Assembly: GCF_013391405.1 (NCBI RefSeq)
Contig: NZ_JACBFD010000044.1
Span: 186,001-250,000 of the forward strand
Origin: Staphylococcus sp. GSSP0090
GTDB lineage: Bacteria > Bacillota > Bacilli > Staphylococcales > Staphylococcaceae
Direction: 5' to 3'
Length of the DNA stretch: 64,000 bases
Under the pieces are notes generated by a model that saw only the letters and a program-made list of their open reading frames with translations, was not told the origin of the DNA and did not search any database. Shown here in pieces: positions 1 through 10,135 of this stretch; the stretch's first letter is position 1; every line of letters begins with the position of its first letter. A program made the translations under genes and the position numbers.

Positions 1-1980
1 CCGAGTTTACCTAAGAAAAAACAAAAACAAATTGCGGAACAAATTGCTAGTAATCAAGAAACTGAGCAAATCATCATTCGCTTACATGATTTAGGCTTTG
101 GACCTAAACTAGCTATGGCAATTTACCAGGCGTATTTAGGAGAGACACTCAATGTTGTTGAGCATAAACCTTATCAACTTGTATATGATGTAAAAGGAAT
201 TGGATTTAATAAAGCAGACACCTTAGCACGTAATGTTGGCATCCAGTTCAATGATACAGAAAGATTAAAAGCAGGTTTGTTATATGTGCTTGAAGAGGAA
301 TGTATTAAGCAAGGTCATACGTATTTACCTACACATAATGTATTAGAAATGACTCAAGATATGCTTTCACATGCACCTAGCGAAATAATCGAAATAGAGC
401 AATTAAATAAGGTATTACAAGAGTTGGTAAATGATACGAAACTTATCCAACAAGAAAATGAAGTTGCAATTCCGAGTTTATATTATTCAGAATTAAAAAG
501 TGTGCAAAATCTTTATCGCAACTTCGTGTATACAAATAAACTCAAACAAATAGAACAATCAGATTTGTTAATGGAAATTGGTGAAATTGAAGAACGGAAC
601 CAAGTGAACTATGCAAATTCACAAAAAGATGCATTGCAAACTGCAATCAATTCAAAAATTATGTTACTAACCGGTGGTCCTGGTACAGGAAAAACAACTG
701 TGATTAAAGGCATTGTAGAATTATATGCAGAAATTCATGGTCTGTCATTAGATTATGACGATTATCAAAATGATGATTACCCAGTGGTCTTAGGTGCACC
801 TACAGGTAGAGCTTCAAAACGTTTAGCAGAGTCAACAGGCTTAGAAGCCATGACAATTCATCGCTTAATAGGCTGGAATCAAGATACACAGCCAGAAGAC
901 ATTTTAGATAATGAAATATCAGCGAAATTAATTATCATTGATGAGATGTCTATGGTAGATACATGGTTGTTTCACCAATTTTTAAGTGCTGTTCCTATAG
1001 ATGCACAAATCATTTTAGTTGGAGATGAAGATCAATTACCTTCTGTGGGTCCTGGTCAAGTGTTTAAAGATTTAATTGATTCAAAAGTGATTCCCCGTGT
1101 GAATTTAACAGAAGTTTATAGACAACAAGATGGATCGAGTATTATCGAATTAGCGCATCGTATGAAATTAGGTGAGTCAATTGATATAACACAACGTTTC
1201 CATGATCGAAATTTTATAAATTGTAGTACTGAACAAATCCCGACAGTTGTTGAAAAAGTGGTTTCAAGTGCAGTGAATAAAGGTTATGATATGAGCGATA
1301 TTCAAGTTTTAGCACCAATGTATAAAGGTTCTGCAGGTATTAAAAAACTTAATACCGTATTACAAGATATTTTAAACCCTAAGCTTAAAGACACTCGTGA
1401 AATAGAATTTGGAGATGTGGTTTTTAGAAAAGGCGATAAGGTATTACAACTTGTAAACAGACCGAATGACAATATTTTTAATGGTGATATTGGTGTTATA
1501 GTTGGTGTATTTTGGGCAAAAGAAAATGCGCTGAATAAAGATGTATTAGTTGTTGATTTTGAAGGTAATGAGATTACGTTTGTACGCCAAGATTTGATAG
1601 AACTAACACATGCTTATTGTACATCCATTCATAAATCACAAGGTTCTGAATTTCCAATTGTCATAATGCCTATGGTAAAACAGTATTTTAGAATGCTTCA
1701 AAAACCTATCCTATATACTGGCTTAACAAGAGCAAAACAATCGCTTGTATTTTTAGGCGACCCACAAGCATTTGATATTGGTTTGAAAACCCATGGCCAA
1801 GTGAGAATGACACAGTTATGCACATTTTTAAAAGCTTACTTTAATAATGAGACATCTACGGAAGAGGACATAGATGATACATTTGATGCAAATATCATTT
1901 TAACTGAAGCAAACATTTATAAAATTAACCCAATGATTAATATGGGAGAGATTTCCCCGTATGACTTCGTTGAAGATTGA
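1..1980 (+). CDS. recD2: RecD-like DNA helicase RecD2, 5' end outside the window
   Basis: SF1B 5'-3' DNA helicase of the RecD2/YrrC family, involved in DNA repair and replication-fork maintenance. The frame is open from base 1, so the gene starts upstream; 659 residues are visible, against roughly 825 in S. aureus, so about the first 165 are missing. Visible are a Walker A loop GGPGTGKTT near nt 673-699, a Walker B IIDEMSMVD near nt 940, GDEDQLPSVGPG near nt 1021, and the C-terminal helicase motifs SIHKSQGSEF (about nt 1627) and YTGLTRAK (about nt 1717). The first in-frame ATG (115) is internal and is not the start. The gene is not coupled to alaS: a T-box leader follows. Confidence 0.95.
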   Translation, partial: PSLPKKKQKQIAEQIASNQETEQIIIRLHDLGFGPKLAMAIYQAYLGETLNVVEHKPYQLVYDVKGIGFNKADTLARNVGIQFNDTERLKAGLLYVLEEECIKQGHTYLPTHNVLEMTQDMLSHAPSEIIEIEQLNKVLQELVNDTKLIQQENEVAIPSLYYSELKSVQNLYRNFVYTNKLKQIEQSDLLMEIGEIEERNQVNYANSQKDALQTAINSKIMLLTGGPGTGKTTVIKGIVELYAEIHGLSLDYDDYQNDDYPVVLGAPTGRASKRLAESTGLEAMTIHRLIGWNQDTQPEDILDNEISAKLIIIDEMSMVDTWLFHQFLSAVPIDAQIILVGDEDQLPSVGPGQVFKDLIDSKVIPRVNLTEVYRQQDGSSIIELAHRMKLGESIDITQRFHDRNFINCSTEQIPTVVEKVVSSAVNKGYDMSDIQVLAPMYKGSAGIKKLNTVLQDILNPKLKDTREIEFGDVVFRKGDKVLQLVNRPNDNIFNGDIGVIVGVFWAKENALNKDVLVVDFEGNEITFVRQDLIELTHAYCTSIHKSQGSEFPIVIMPMVKQYFRMLQKPILYTGLTRAKQSLVFLGDPQAFDIGLKTHGQVRMTQLCTFLKAYFNNETSTEEDIDDTFDANIILTEANIYKINPMINMGEISPYDFVED

Positions 1981-2044
1981 CATGAGCAAAGAAAATAAAT
2001 ACAATATAGTTAACTTCACATAAAGATGAGTAAATTATACTAAA

Positions 2045-2274
2045 CAAAAAGAGATGTACTGGTTGCTGAAAAGTACAGTTGGTATAGTTGAATGCTACTT
2101 TGTGTCAGCAAGCATAATAACTAATTAAGTGATAAGTGTTCGTTAGGGAATTTAAGGCAGTCGTTTGACCTGTATCATTTTTTCAATTAAGAGTGAATCC
2201 ATTTACTAACACTTATAACTAGGGTGGTACCGCGAAACGTTCGTCCCTTTTATGAGGATGGGCGTTTTTTATTT
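2045..2274 (+). promoter_or_regulatory. T-box riboswitch controlling alaS (specifier GCU, alanine)
   Basis: Leader RNA that senses uncharged tRNA-Ala and allows read-through into alaS. The conserved T-box sequence AGGGTGGTACCGCG is at 2221-2234. A GA-rich motif (AAGAGATG) and a stem I precede it. In the 3' side of the predicted specifier loop, GAAT-GCT-A puts the alanine codon GCT at 2094-2096, which agrees with the downstream gene. A possible -10, TATACT, lies at 2036-2041, but no good -35 is visible at normal spacing. Together with its terminator the element fills the gap between recD2 and alaS. Confidence 0.93.
2236..2272 (+). terminator. T-box regulated terminator upstream of alaS
   Basis: An 11-bp stem, AACGTTCGTCC (2236-2246) paired with GGATGGGCGTT (2256-2266) and including G-U pairs, is followed by a T run. 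It immediately follows the T-box sequence, as expected for the terminator that competes with the antiterminator. Confidence 0.9.
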
Positions 2275-2330
2275 TCTTTTTTAATTATTTTTTACAACTT
2301 ACTTGAGTTGATATGGAGGGAATTTTAAGT

Positions 2331-4961
2331 ATGAAAAACTTAAAAGCAAGTGAAATTAGACAAAGTTTTATTGATTATTTTGTAGAAAAGGGCCATATGG
2401 TTGAACCATCTGCACCATTAGTACCAATTGATGATGACTCACTATTATGGATTAATTCCGGTGTAGCTACATTAAAAAAATATTTTGATGGTAGAGAAAC
2501 GCCAAGAAAACCAAGAATTGTTAACTCACAAAAGGCAATTCGTACAAATGATATCGAAAATGTTGGTTTCACAGCACGTCACCATACATTTTTTGAAATG
2601 TTAGGTAATTTTTCAATCGGAGATTACTTTAAAGAAGAAGCCATTCAATTTGCGTGGGAATTTTTGACAAGTGAAAAATGGATGGCAATGGACCCTAAAC
2701 TTTTATATGTGACAATACATCCAGAAGATACAGAAGCGTATAGAATTTGGAATGAAGACATTGGACTAGAAGAAAGTCGCATTATTCGCATTGAAGGTAA
2801 CTTCTGGGATATTGGTGAGGGTCCATCAGGTCCGAATACGGAGATTTTCTATGATCGTGGCGCATCTTTTGGTCAAGATGATCCTGAAGAAGAAATGTAT
2901 CCAGGTGGAGAAAATGAACGTTTCCTTGAAGTATGGAATCTAGTATTTAGTGAGTTCAATCATAATAAAGATCACACATATACACCGCTACCTAATAAAA
3001 ATATTGATACGGGTATGGGACTGGAAAGAATGGCATCACTTGCACAAAATGTGCGTACAAATTATGAAACAGACTTATTTATGCCTATTATTCACGAAGT
3101 TGAAAATGTATCTGGAAAAAAATATTTAGAAAATGATAGCTACGATGTCGCATTTAAAGTAATTGCTGACCATATTCGTACTATTGCATTTGCTATTGCG
3201 GATGGTGCACTACCAGCTAATGAAGGTAGAGGATATGTCTTACGTCGTTTATTGCGTCGAGCAGTAAGATTCAGTCAATCGTTAGATATTAATGAACCGT
3301 TTATGTACCGTCTAGTAGATATTGTAGCTGATATCATGGAACCATATTATCCAAATGTTAAAGAAAAATCAGACTTTATTAAACGTGTTATTAAATCAGA
3401 AGAAGAACGCTTCCATGAAACATTGGAAGAAGGCCTGGCAATTCTAAATAACTTAGTGGCACAAGCGAAATCTTCTACGAATGAAATCAGTGGTAAAGAT
3501 GCATTTAAATTGTATGACACATACGGTTTTCCAGTTGAATTAACTGAAGAAATTGCATCTCAAGAAAATTTATCAATTGATATGCAAACGTTCGAAGAAG
3601 AAATGCAACAACAGCGAGATAGAGCCAGACAAGCAAGACAGAATTCACAATCTATGCAAGTTCAAAGTGAAGTATTGAAAAAGATAACAACGGATAGTAC
3701 ATTTGTTGGATATGACGTTATGGACAAAGCTTCTGTCATTACAGATATAATTCAAAATGGGGAACTTGTAGATACTGCAGAAGCAGGTGAAACGATTTAT
3801 TTCATTTTACGTGAGACACCATTCTATGCCGTTAGTGGTGGACAAGTGGCTGACCAAGGTACAATTAGTAATGAAAACTTTGAAATATCAGTTACCGAAG
3901 TCACTAAAGCTCCAAATGGTCAGAATTTACACAAAGGTGAAGTACAATTTGGCACTGTTAAGAAAAATGCTGAAGTATCAGCGAGTGTAAATCATAAAGA
4001 ACGTCGTTCTATTAAGAAAAACCATAGTGCCACGCATTTATTACATGCTGCATTAAAAGAGGTGCTTGGAGACCATGTCAATCAAGCAGGTTCTCTAGTT
4101 GAAGCAGATCGTTTAAGATTTGACTTTTCACATTTTGGGCCAATGACGCAAGATGAAATCGACACAGTGGAACGTCGAGTAAATGAAGAAATTTGGAATA
4201 GTATTGAAGTAGATATTCAAGAAATGCCTATATCTGAGGCTAAACAACTTGGAGCTATGGCACTTTTCGGTGAAAAATATGGTGAAATTGTAAGAGTTGT
4301 CAACATGGCACCATTTTCAATTGAATTATGTGGTGGTATTCATGTAAACAACACTTCAGAAATTGGATTGTTTAAAATAGTAAGTGAGTCTGGTACAGGT
4401 GCTGGGGTACGTCGTATTGAGGCATTAACTGGTAAATCAGCATTCTTATACTTAGAAACAATTCAATCACAATTTAACGCAGTTAAATCTCAAGTGAAAG
4501 TGAAAGCAGATGACCAAGTATTAGAGAAAATCATTCACATGCAAGCGGAAGAAAAAGAACTTACTAAACAACTTGAGCAAAAGAATAAAGAAGTTACATC
4601 ATTAAAAATGGGTGATATTACAAACCAAGTTGAAGAAATAAATGGTCTGAAAGTCTTAGCTACCGAAGTAGAAGTACCAAACGCAAAAGCAATTAGAGAA
4701 ACAATGGATGATTTTAAATCTAAGTTACAAGATACTGTGATTGTACTTATTAGTAATATAGATGGTAAAGTGTCATTAGTAGCTACAGTACCTAAAGCGT
4801 TCACTGACAAAGTAAAAGCAGGAGATATTATTAAAAACATGGCTCCTATTGTGGGCGGAAAAGGTGGCGGTCGCCCTGATATGGCTCAAGGTGGCGGTAC
4901 TGAACCAGAGAACATAACAGAATCATTACGTTTCATTAAAGATTACATTAAATCTCTATAA
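2331..4961 (+). CDS. alaS: Alanyl-tRNA synthetase
   Basis: Charges tRNA-Ala with alanine and edits mischarged Ser/Gly-tRNA. 876 residues from the ATG at 2331, the same length as S. aureus AlaS. The ATG at 2313 is rejected because the Shine-Dalgarno GGAGGG (about 2312-2322) lies just inside it and points to 2331. The class II catalytic core is N-terminal ([21 protein letters not shown]). The editing domain carries HSATHLLH near residue 565 and the zinc-ligand motif CGGIHV near 667. A C-Ala domain ends in a glycine-rich [15 protein letters not shown] stretch. It stands alone behind its T-box; the ireB-ruvX group follows. Confidence 0.98.
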   Translation: MKNLKASEIRQSFIDYFVEKGHMVEPSAPLVPIDDDSLLWINSGVATLKKYFDGRETPRKPRIVNSQKAIRTNDIENVGFTARHHTFFEMLGNFSIGDYFKEEAIQFAWEFLTSEKWMAMDPKLLYVTIHPEDTEAYRIWNEDIGLEESRIIRIEGNFWDIGEGPSGPNTEIFYDRGASFGQDDPEEEMYPGGENERFLEVWNLVFSEFNHNKDHTYTPLPNKNIDTGMGLERMASLAQNVRTNYETDLFMPIIHEVENVSGKKYLENDSYDVAFKVIADHIRTIAFAIADGALPANEGRGYVLRRLLRRAVRFSQSLDINEPFMYRLVDIVADIMEPYYPNVKEKSDFIKRVIKSEEERFHETLEEGLAILNNLVAQAKSSTNEISGKDAFKLYDTYGFPVELTEEIASQENLSIDMQTFEEEMQQQRDRARQARQNSQSMQVQSEVLKKITTDSTFVGYDVMDKASVITDIIQNGELVDTAEAGETIYFILRETPFYAVSGGQVADQGTISNENFEISVTEVTKAPNGQNLHKGEVQFGTVKKNAEVSASVNHKERRSIKKNHSATHLLHAALKEVLGDHVNQAGSLVEADRLRFDFSHFGPMTQDEIDTVERRVNEEIWNSIEVDIQEMPISEAKQLGAMALFGEKYGEIVRVVNMAPFSIELCGGIHVNNTSEIGLFKIVSESGTGAGVRRIEALTGKSAFLYLETIQSQFNAVKSQVKVKADDQVLEKIIHMQAEEKELTKQLEQKNKEVTSLKMGDITNQVEEINGLKVLATEVEVPNAKAIRETMDDFKSKLQDTVIVLISNIDGKVSLVATVPKAFTDKVKAGDIIKNMAPIVGGKGGGRPDMAQGGGTEPENITESLRFIKDYIKSL

Positions 4962-5029
4962 CTTGATTCAATTCTAATGTAGAATATAAGTAAGAATATT
5001 TTTACTCGATACAAAGGAGTGTAAGCACA

Positions 5030-5290
5030 ATGGAAAATTTTGATAAAACAATGAAATTTAATTATGACGAAATTCCAAAAGAAGATGTCAAAACAGTATT
5101 GCAAAATGTCTATCATACGTTAGAAGAACGAGGATATAATCCTGTGAACCAAATTGTTGGTTACTTATTATCAGGAGATCCTGCATATATTCCACGTAAT
5201 AATGAAGCTAGAAATCAAATACGTCGTATTGATCGCGATGATATTATGGAAGAATTAGTTTCAAACTATTTGCAAGAGAAATCGAATTAA
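5030..5290 (+). CDS. ireB: IreB/YrzL family regulatory phosphoprotein (UPF0297)
   Basis: Small 86-residue cytosolic protein of the IreB (YrzL, UPF0297) family. In Enterococcus, IreB is a substrate of the Ser/Thr kinase IreK and a negative regulator of cephalosporin resistance; the role in staphylococci is inferred. It starts [14 protein letters not shown], and the conserved [13 protein letters not shown] segment lies in the middle. A good ribosome-binding site (AAAGGAGTG) precedes the ATG. It sits directly upstream of ruvX with a 3-nt gap, the alaS-yrzL-yrrK-yrzB order also known in Bacillus. Confidence 0.92.
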   Translation: MENFDKTMKFNYDEIPKEDVKTVLQNVYHTLEERGYNPVNQIVGYLLSGDPAYIPRNNEARNQIRRIDRDDIMEELVSNYLQEKSN

Positions 5291-5293
5291 TTT

Positions 5294-5722
5294 ATGTTAA
5301 AACATAAAATTATAGGACTAGATGTAGGAAGTAAGACTGTTGGCATTGCAATAAGTGATCTGATGGGTTGGACAGCTCAAGGATTAGATACACTCCGTAT
5401 AGACGAAGAGAACAATGAACTAGGTATTGAAGCATTAGTAAAAATTATAAAAAGAGATAACGTTGGTACAGTAGTGATTGGATTACCTAAAAATATGAAC
5501 AATTCTATTGGATTTCGAGGCGAGGCTTCGTTACAATACAAGGAGCAACTTCAAGAAGCACTGCCATCATTAGAAATAATTATGTGGGACGAACGCCTAA
5601 GTACTATGGCAGCAGAGCGTTCACTACTAGAAGCAGATGTTTCTAGACAGAAACGAAAAAAAGTAATAGACAAAATGGCAGCAGTTTTTATATTGCAAGG
5701 CTATTTGGACTCATTACAATAA
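5294..5722 (+). CDS. ruvX: Putative pre-16S rRNA nuclease / RuvX-like resolvase (YqgF)
   Basis: 142-residue RNase H-fold protein of the YqgF family. Family members are linked to 5'-end maturation of 16S rRNA and were earlier predicted to be Holliday-junction resolvases. The N-terminal [16 protein letters not shown] motif carries the first acidic catalytic residue. [12 protein letters not shown] and [12 protein letters not shown] carry further active-site residues. It begins 3 nt after ireB with no strong ribosome-binding site of its own, so translational coupling is likely. Confidence 0.93.
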   Translation: MLKHKIIGLDVGSKTVGIAISDLMGWTAQGLDTLRIDEENNELGIEALVKIIKRDNVGTVVIGLPKNMNNSIGFRGEASLQYKEQLQEALPSLEIIMWDERLSTMAAERSLLEADVSRQKRKKVIDKMAAVFILQGYLDSLQ

Positions 5723-5738
5723 AAAGGAGCTTTTAATA

Positions 5739-6071
5739 ATGACAGAGCATAACCATGATTCTCAATTAGAAATTAACAATGAAGAGGAATTACTAACATT
5801 ATATGATGAAGAAGGTAATGAAGTCTTATATCGTAAAGTATTAGAATTTTTCCACCCAGAATTTAAAAAAGAATATGTAATTCTTGCAGAAGAAGGCGCA
5901 GAATCAGATGATGACGATTTAATAGAATTAGTGCCTATGATTAATGAGCCAGATGAAAATGGTGAAGGTGGTAAATTCTTACCAGTAGAAACTGATGAAG
6001 AATGGGATATGATCGAAGAAGTTGTTAATACAGAAATGGATGATCATGACCACGATCACGACCATGAATAA
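5739..6071 (+). CDS. yrzB: UPF0473 family protein (YrzB-like) with His-Asp tail
   Basis: 110-residue, very acidic cytosolic protein of the DUF1292/UPF0473 family; function unknown. It has the typical core [30 protein letters not shown]. The C terminus ends in alternating His and Asp residues (about residues 102-110), which could bind metal or could simply be a charged tail. The ribosome-binding site AAAAGGAG precedes the ATG. It is the last gene of the ireB-ruvX group; a terminator follows at 6106. Confidence 0.9.
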   Translation: MTEHNHDSQLEINNEEELLTLYDEEGNEVLYRKVLEFFHPEFKKEYVILAEEGAESDDDDLIELVPMINEPDENGEGGKFLPVETDEEWDMIEEVVNTEMDDHDHDHDHE

Positions 6072-6105
6072 TTAATAAATCATTATATAGATTACATTTT
6101 AAATT

Positions 6106-6137
6106 TAACCATGCTGGCATGCCAGTATGGTTTTTTT
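6106..6137 (+). terminator. Rho-independent terminator after yrzB
   Basis: Inverted repeat ACCATGCTGG (6108-6117) / CCAGTATGGT (6122-6131), followed by seven T residues. It ends the ireB-ruvX-yrzB transcript. Confidence 0.9.
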
Positions 6138-6641
6138 ATGTTAATAAACGTATAAAAATCAACTGATGACTTAAGCATATTTATTTCAGCAATCGCTAAC
6201 TATAGAATTTATACTTATATTATCAAGGTGTTTATGGTAAAATATATAAAGTTAAATTCTAAAGCATAGGATATTTAAAATGCATTTATTAATCATGAAT
6301 TAGATTATATAGATGTTATATATAAATGCAATTTTCACCTACACTTAAAAATAAAAAAGACGCGCAAGTGCGACAATATTAGATGTAATTCATCATTCGT
6401 ACATTAGGTGACTGTGTTGAACATTATTATGGGAATATAAATCGCTTTATCATATCTAAAGAAAAGTTAGAGCAATCATGAAATGACGTGTTTTAATAAA
6501 ATCCATAAGTATTTTAAACTTTTTAACAAGTTATCTATATGGGATAAGATAAGTGTTTTATTGGATAACAAGTATCCTATTTTACGTGCTATTTTGTTAT
6601 TAAAACTTATGTATGATATTACAATGAAGGAAGTTTTGAGA
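6138..6641 (+). other. Gene-free region of about 500 bp with an extended -10 promoter for trmR
   Basis: No convincing gene is seen. An in-frame extension of trmR from 6483 would add 53 residues unlike the family, and the good ribosome-binding site is next to 6642. An extended -10 element, TGGTAAAAT, lies near 6235-6243 and would give a leader of about 390 nt. Inside it are an inverted repeat TGCATTTAT (6281-6289) / ATAAATGCA (6322-6330) and a short GC-rich hairpin near 6361-6372. In Bacillus the gene mltG lies at this position. Confidence 0.6.
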
Positions 6642-7283
6642 ATGGATAATAATCAATCCTATTTATTGGATTTACATAAACAAACAGATGAAACGATAGA
6701 AACATTAAGAACATATGCTGAAGCAAATAATGTACCTATAGTTGATAGACTTACATTAGAAATGATAAAACAATTGATTAGAATACATCAACCACAACAT
6801 ATTTTGGAAATTGGAACTGCAATCGGTTATAGTGCAATGCAATTTGCATCTGTATCTAAAGATGTTCATATCACTACGATTGAACGGGATTCAAACATGC
6901 AACGTGAAGCCAAAGAAAATATACAAAAATACAACTTTTCAAATCAAGTGGACTTAATCGAGGGTGATGCATTAGAGCAATTTTCCTCTGTCGAAGGCAA
7001 ATGCTTTGATATGATATTTATTGATGCGGCTAAGGCACAATCCAAGAAATTCTTTGAATTATATACGCCATTGTTAAAAGAAAGCGGTCTAGTTATTACA
7101 GATAATGTACTGTATCATGGCTTTGTTTCTGATATTTCAGTTGTACGTACACGAAACGTTCGCCAAATGGTTAAAAAGGTAATTGAATATAATGAATGGC
7201 TGATGAATAACGAATCTTATACAACAAACTTCTTAAATATAGATGATGGATTAGCAATTTCAATTAAAGGAGAATCTAAATGA
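6642..7283 (+). CDS. trmR: tRNA 5-hydroxyuridine O-methyltransferase (YrrM family)
   Basis: 213-residue class I SAM-dependent O-methyltransferase. In Bacillus, TrmR (YrrM) methylates 5-hydroxyuridine at tRNA position 34 to 5-methoxyuridine. The SAM-binding motif LEIGTAIGYS is at residues 55-64, and later motifs IEGDALEQF and DMIFIDAAKAQ are present. ATG 6642 was chosen because GAAGGAAG lies 7-12 nt upstream and the length fits the family. Its end overlaps trhP1 by 4 nt, so it is co-translated with the enzymes that make its substrate. Confidence 0.9.
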   Translation: MDNNQSYLLDLHKQTDETIETLRTYAEANNVPIVDRLTLEMIKQLIRIHQPQHILEIGTAIGYSAMQFASVSKDVHITTIERDSNMQREAKENIQKYNFSNQVDLIEGDALEQFSSVEGKCFDMIFIDAAKAQSKKFFELYTPLLKESGLVITDNVLYHGFVSDISVVRTRNVRQMVKKVIEYNEWLMNNESYTTNFLNIDDGLAISIKGESK

Positions 7284-8203
7284 CAGAATTATTAGTGACA
7301 CCCAAATCTGTTGAACATATTGAAATATTAATTGAAAAAGGTGCAGATGCATTCGTCATTGGTGAACAAAAATTTGGTTTGAGACTAGCAGGTGAATTTA
7401 ATAAAACAGCAATGGCTAAAGCAGTAGAAATAATTCATCGTAGTGGTAAAAAAGCATATGCTGCAGTCAATGGTATATTCCATAACTATCATTTAAATGC
7501 TGTTGAAGCTTATATTGATTTTCTTCATGAAATAAAAGTTGATCGTATTATCTTTGGAGACCCAGCAGTTGTGATGTTTGTAAAACAACAGACACAACCA
7601 ATCCCTTTACATTGGGATGCAGAAGCATTGGTGACGAATTATTTCCAATGTAATTATTGGGGAGAAAAAGGTGCTGCACGTGCACAACTGGCTAGAGAAT
7701 TGAGTTTGGATGAAATCCTTAATATTAAAGCACATGCAAATGTTGAAATTGAAGTTCAAGTACACGGTATGACTTGCATGTTCCAATCTAAACGTATGTT
7801 ACTAGGTAATTATTACACTTTCCAAGAACGCCAGATGAAAATAGAGCGTAATACGGAAGCAAATGATTTGTTATTATACGATGAGGAACGAGATAACAAG
7901 TACCCAGTTTATGAAGATTATAATGGGACGCATATTATGTCACCAAACGATATTTGTTTAATTGAAGAATTAGAACCGTTACTTGAAGCGGGTATTGATT
8001 CACTGAAAATTGACGGTATATTACAGTCAGAAAATTATATTAATGTTTGTACAGAACAATATAGAGAAGCCATAGATTTGTATAATGAGGACCCAGAGGC
8101 CTATGAAGATGAAAAATTCATGCTTGTCGATCCGATAGAGTCAATTCAACCCGAACACCGTCCGTTTGATGAAGGCTTCTTATTTAAACAAACAGTATAT
8201 TAA
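7280..8203 (+). CDS. trhP1: Peptidase U32 family tRNA hydroxylation protein TrhP1 (YrrN)
   Basis: 307-residue U32-family protein. In Bacillus, TrhP1 and TrhP2 together hydroxylate U34 of tRNAs in a prephenate-dependent reaction; the old 'peptidase' label is misleading. It contains the signature HGMTCMFQSKRMLLGNYY, with one cysteine rather than the full cysteine cluster seen in TrhP2, which fits the shorter member of the pair. It starts inside the trmR stop (ATGA overlap) and is followed 13 nt later by trhP2. Confidence 0.9.
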   Translation: MTELLVTPKSVEHIEILIEKGADAFVIGEQKFGLRLAGEFNKTAMAKAVEIIHRSGKKAYAAVNGIFHNYHLNAVEAYIDFLHEIKVDRIIFGDPAVVMFVKQQTQPIPLHWDAEALVTNYFQCNYWGEKGAARAQLARELSLDEILNIKAHANVEIEVQVHGMTCMFQSKRMLLGNYYTFQERQMKIERNTEANDLLLYDEERDNKYPVYEDYNGTHIMSPNDICLIEELEPLLEAGIDSLKIDGILQSENYINVCTEQYREAIDLYNEDPEAYEDEKFMLVDPIESIQPEHRPFDEGFLFKQTVY

Positions 8204-8216
8204 AGGAGGTTGACAA

Positions 8217-9485
8217 GTGAAAACTTTAGAAAAAATGGACGTTCAAAATAAAACTAAAATGAAAAAACCTGAACTTCTTGCACCAGCTGGAAATTTGGAA
8301 AAGCTAAAAATAGCTGTACATTACGGAGCCGACGCTGTTTTTCTCGGTGGACAGGAGTATGGCCTGAGATCAAATGCTGATAACTTTACAATGGCTGAAA
8401 TTCAAGAAGGCGTTGAATTTGCTAAACGCTATGGTGCTAAAGTATACGTAACTACTAATATTATTGCACATGATGAGAATATAGCAGGTTTAGATAACTA
8501 TTTACGTGATTTAGCATTAACAGGTGCTACGGGTATTATTGTTGCAGATCCTCTTATCATTGAAACTTGTAAAAAAGTAGCGCCAGAATTGGAAATTCAC
8601 CTTTCAACGCAGCAATCACTTTCGAATTATAAAGCAGTCGAATTTTGGAAACAAGAAGGGTTAGATAGGGTTGTTTTAGCACGTGAAACAGGCGCGATGG
8701 AAATGAAAGAAATGAAAGAAAAAGTTGATATTGAAATTGAATCTTTTATTCATGGTGCAATGTGTATAGCATATTCAGGGAGATGTACATTAAGTAATCA
8801 TATGACTGCGCGCGACTCAAATCGAGGTGGCTGTTGTCAAAGTTGCCGTTGGGATTACGATTTATTACATATTGAATCTGATGGGGAATTAGATTTATAT
8901 TATGGTGATCATGAGGTTGCTCCTTTTGCAATGAGCCCTAAAGATTTGAAACTAATAGAATCGATTCCTAATATGATGGATATTGGCGTAGATTCTTTAA
9001 AAATTGAAGGACGTATGAAATCTATACATTATATTGCTACAGTCGTTTCAGTATATAGAAAAGTAATCGACGCATATGCAAATGATCCAGAGCACTTTCA
9101 AATCAAACCTGAATGGTTAATTGAACTCGATAAATGTGCTAATAGAGATACTGCTTCTGCGTTTATAGAAGGAACACCTGGTTATGAAGAGCAAATGTTT
9201 GGTCAACAAAATAAGAAAAATGCTGATTATGATTTCTGTGGGTTAGTCTTAGATTATGATAAAACGACGAAGATTGCTACAATTCAACAGCGCAATAAAT
9301 TTGAGCCTGGACAAGAAATTGAATTTTTTGGACCAGAAATTGATACTTTTCGACAGGTTGTAGAAACAATTTATGATGAAGAGGGAAATGAACTCGATGC
9401 AGCACGTCATCCATTGCAGATAGTTCAAATTAAAGTCGATCATCCAATTTATGCGAATAATATGATGAGAAAGGAAATTGGATAA
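8217..9485 (+). CDS. trhP2: Peptidase U32 family tRNA hydroxylation protein TrhP2 (YrrO)
   Basis: 422-residue partner of TrhP1 in U34 hydroxylation. The U32 signature region [16 protein letters not shown] is followed by a cysteine cluster; C183, C190, C206/C207 and C210 are likely iron-sulfur ligands by analogy to RlhA/TrhP proteins. The C-terminal part (about 330-422) forms the family's small beta domain. The start is GTG 8217 behind a near-perfect AAAGGAGGT at 8202-8210. The stop overlaps the udk start (TAATG). Confidence 0.92.
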   Translation: MKTLEKMDVQNKTKMKKPELLAPAGNLEKLKIAVHYGADAVFLGGQEYGLRSNADNFTMAEIQEGVEFAKRYGAKVYVTTNIIAHDENIAGLDNYLRDLALTGATGIIVADPLIIETCKKVAPELEIHLSTQQSLSNYKAVEFWKQEGLDRVVLARETGAMEMKEMKEKVDIEIESFIHGAMCIAYSGRCTLSNHMTARDSNRGGCCQSCRWDYDLLHIESDGELDLYYGDHEVAPFAMSPKDLKLIESIPNMMDIGVDSLKIEGRMKSIHYIATVVSVYRKVIDAYANDPEHFQIKPEWLIELDKCANRDTASAFIEGTPGYEEQMFGQQNKKNADYDFCGLVLDYDKTTKIATIQQRNKFEPGQEIEFFGPEIDTFRQVVETIYDEEGNELDAARHPLQIVQIKVDHPIYANNMMRKEIG

Positions 9486-10108
9486 TGAAAAGTACAACAA
9501 TAATTGGTATTGCCGGTGGTTCAGGATCTGGAAAAACATCCGTTACAAATGAAATAATGAAAAATTTAGAAGGTCATAGTGTTGCACTTTTAGCTCAAGA
9601 CTATTATTATAAAGACCAATCACATTTAACTTTTGATGAACGTTTAGAAACCAATTACGATCACCCATTTGCATTTGATAATGATTTATTAATCGACAAT
9701 TTGAATGACTTGAGAAATGGCAAACAGGTTGAAGTGCCAACATATGACTACTCAAATCATACGAGAAGTAAGGAAACGATTGCATTTGAGCCAAAAGATG
9801 TTATCATCGTAGAAGGTATATTTGCACTTGAAAACAAAACATTAAGAGATTTAATGGATGTCAAAATTTATGTTGATACAGATGCTGATTTGCGTATACT
9901 AAGACGTCTACTTCGTGATACGGAAGAAAGAGGACGTACAATGGATTCTGTTATAAATCAATATCTCAATGTAGTTAGGCCTATGCATAATCAATTTATA
10001 GAGCCGACTAAAAGATACGCAGATATTATCATACCAGAAGGTGGCAGTAATAAAGTAGCTATCGATATAATGACGACGAAGATTCAAACTTTAGTCAGTA
10101 AACAATAG
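9485..10108 (+). CDS. udk: Uridine kinase
   Basis: 207-residue pyrimidine salvage kinase that phosphorylates uridine and cytidine using ATP or GTP. The P-loop GGSGSGKT is at residues 11-18. [12 protein letters not shown] (nucleoside binding), [10 protein letters not shown] and the lid motif [13 protein letters not shown] are all present. It overlaps the trhP2 stop by one base and is followed 27 nt later by greA, so it belongs to the trmR-greA transcript. Confidence 0.97.
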   Translation: MKSTTIIGIAGGSGSGKTSVTNEIMKNLEGHSVALLAQDYYYKDQSHLTFDERLETNYDHPFAFDNDLLIDNLNDLRNGKQVEVPTYDYSNHTRSKETIAFEPKDVIIVEGIFALENKTLRDLMDVKIYVDTDADLRILRRLLRDTEERGRTMDSVINQYLNVVRPMHNQFIEPTKRYADIIIPEGGSNKVAIDIMTTKIQTLVSKQ

Positions 10109-10135
10109 TATTTATAAGTAAAGGAAGATGACATA

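Noticed and set aside
6245-6480. 6S RNA or another known structured RNA before trmR
   Set aside because: The sequence is AT-rich, lacks the long double hairpin with central bubble and has no terminator.
6483-6641. N-terminal extension of the trmR reading frame from ATG 6483
   Set aside because: The extra 53 residues do not resemble the family, the start has no ribosome-binding site, and a good site is placed before ATG 6642.
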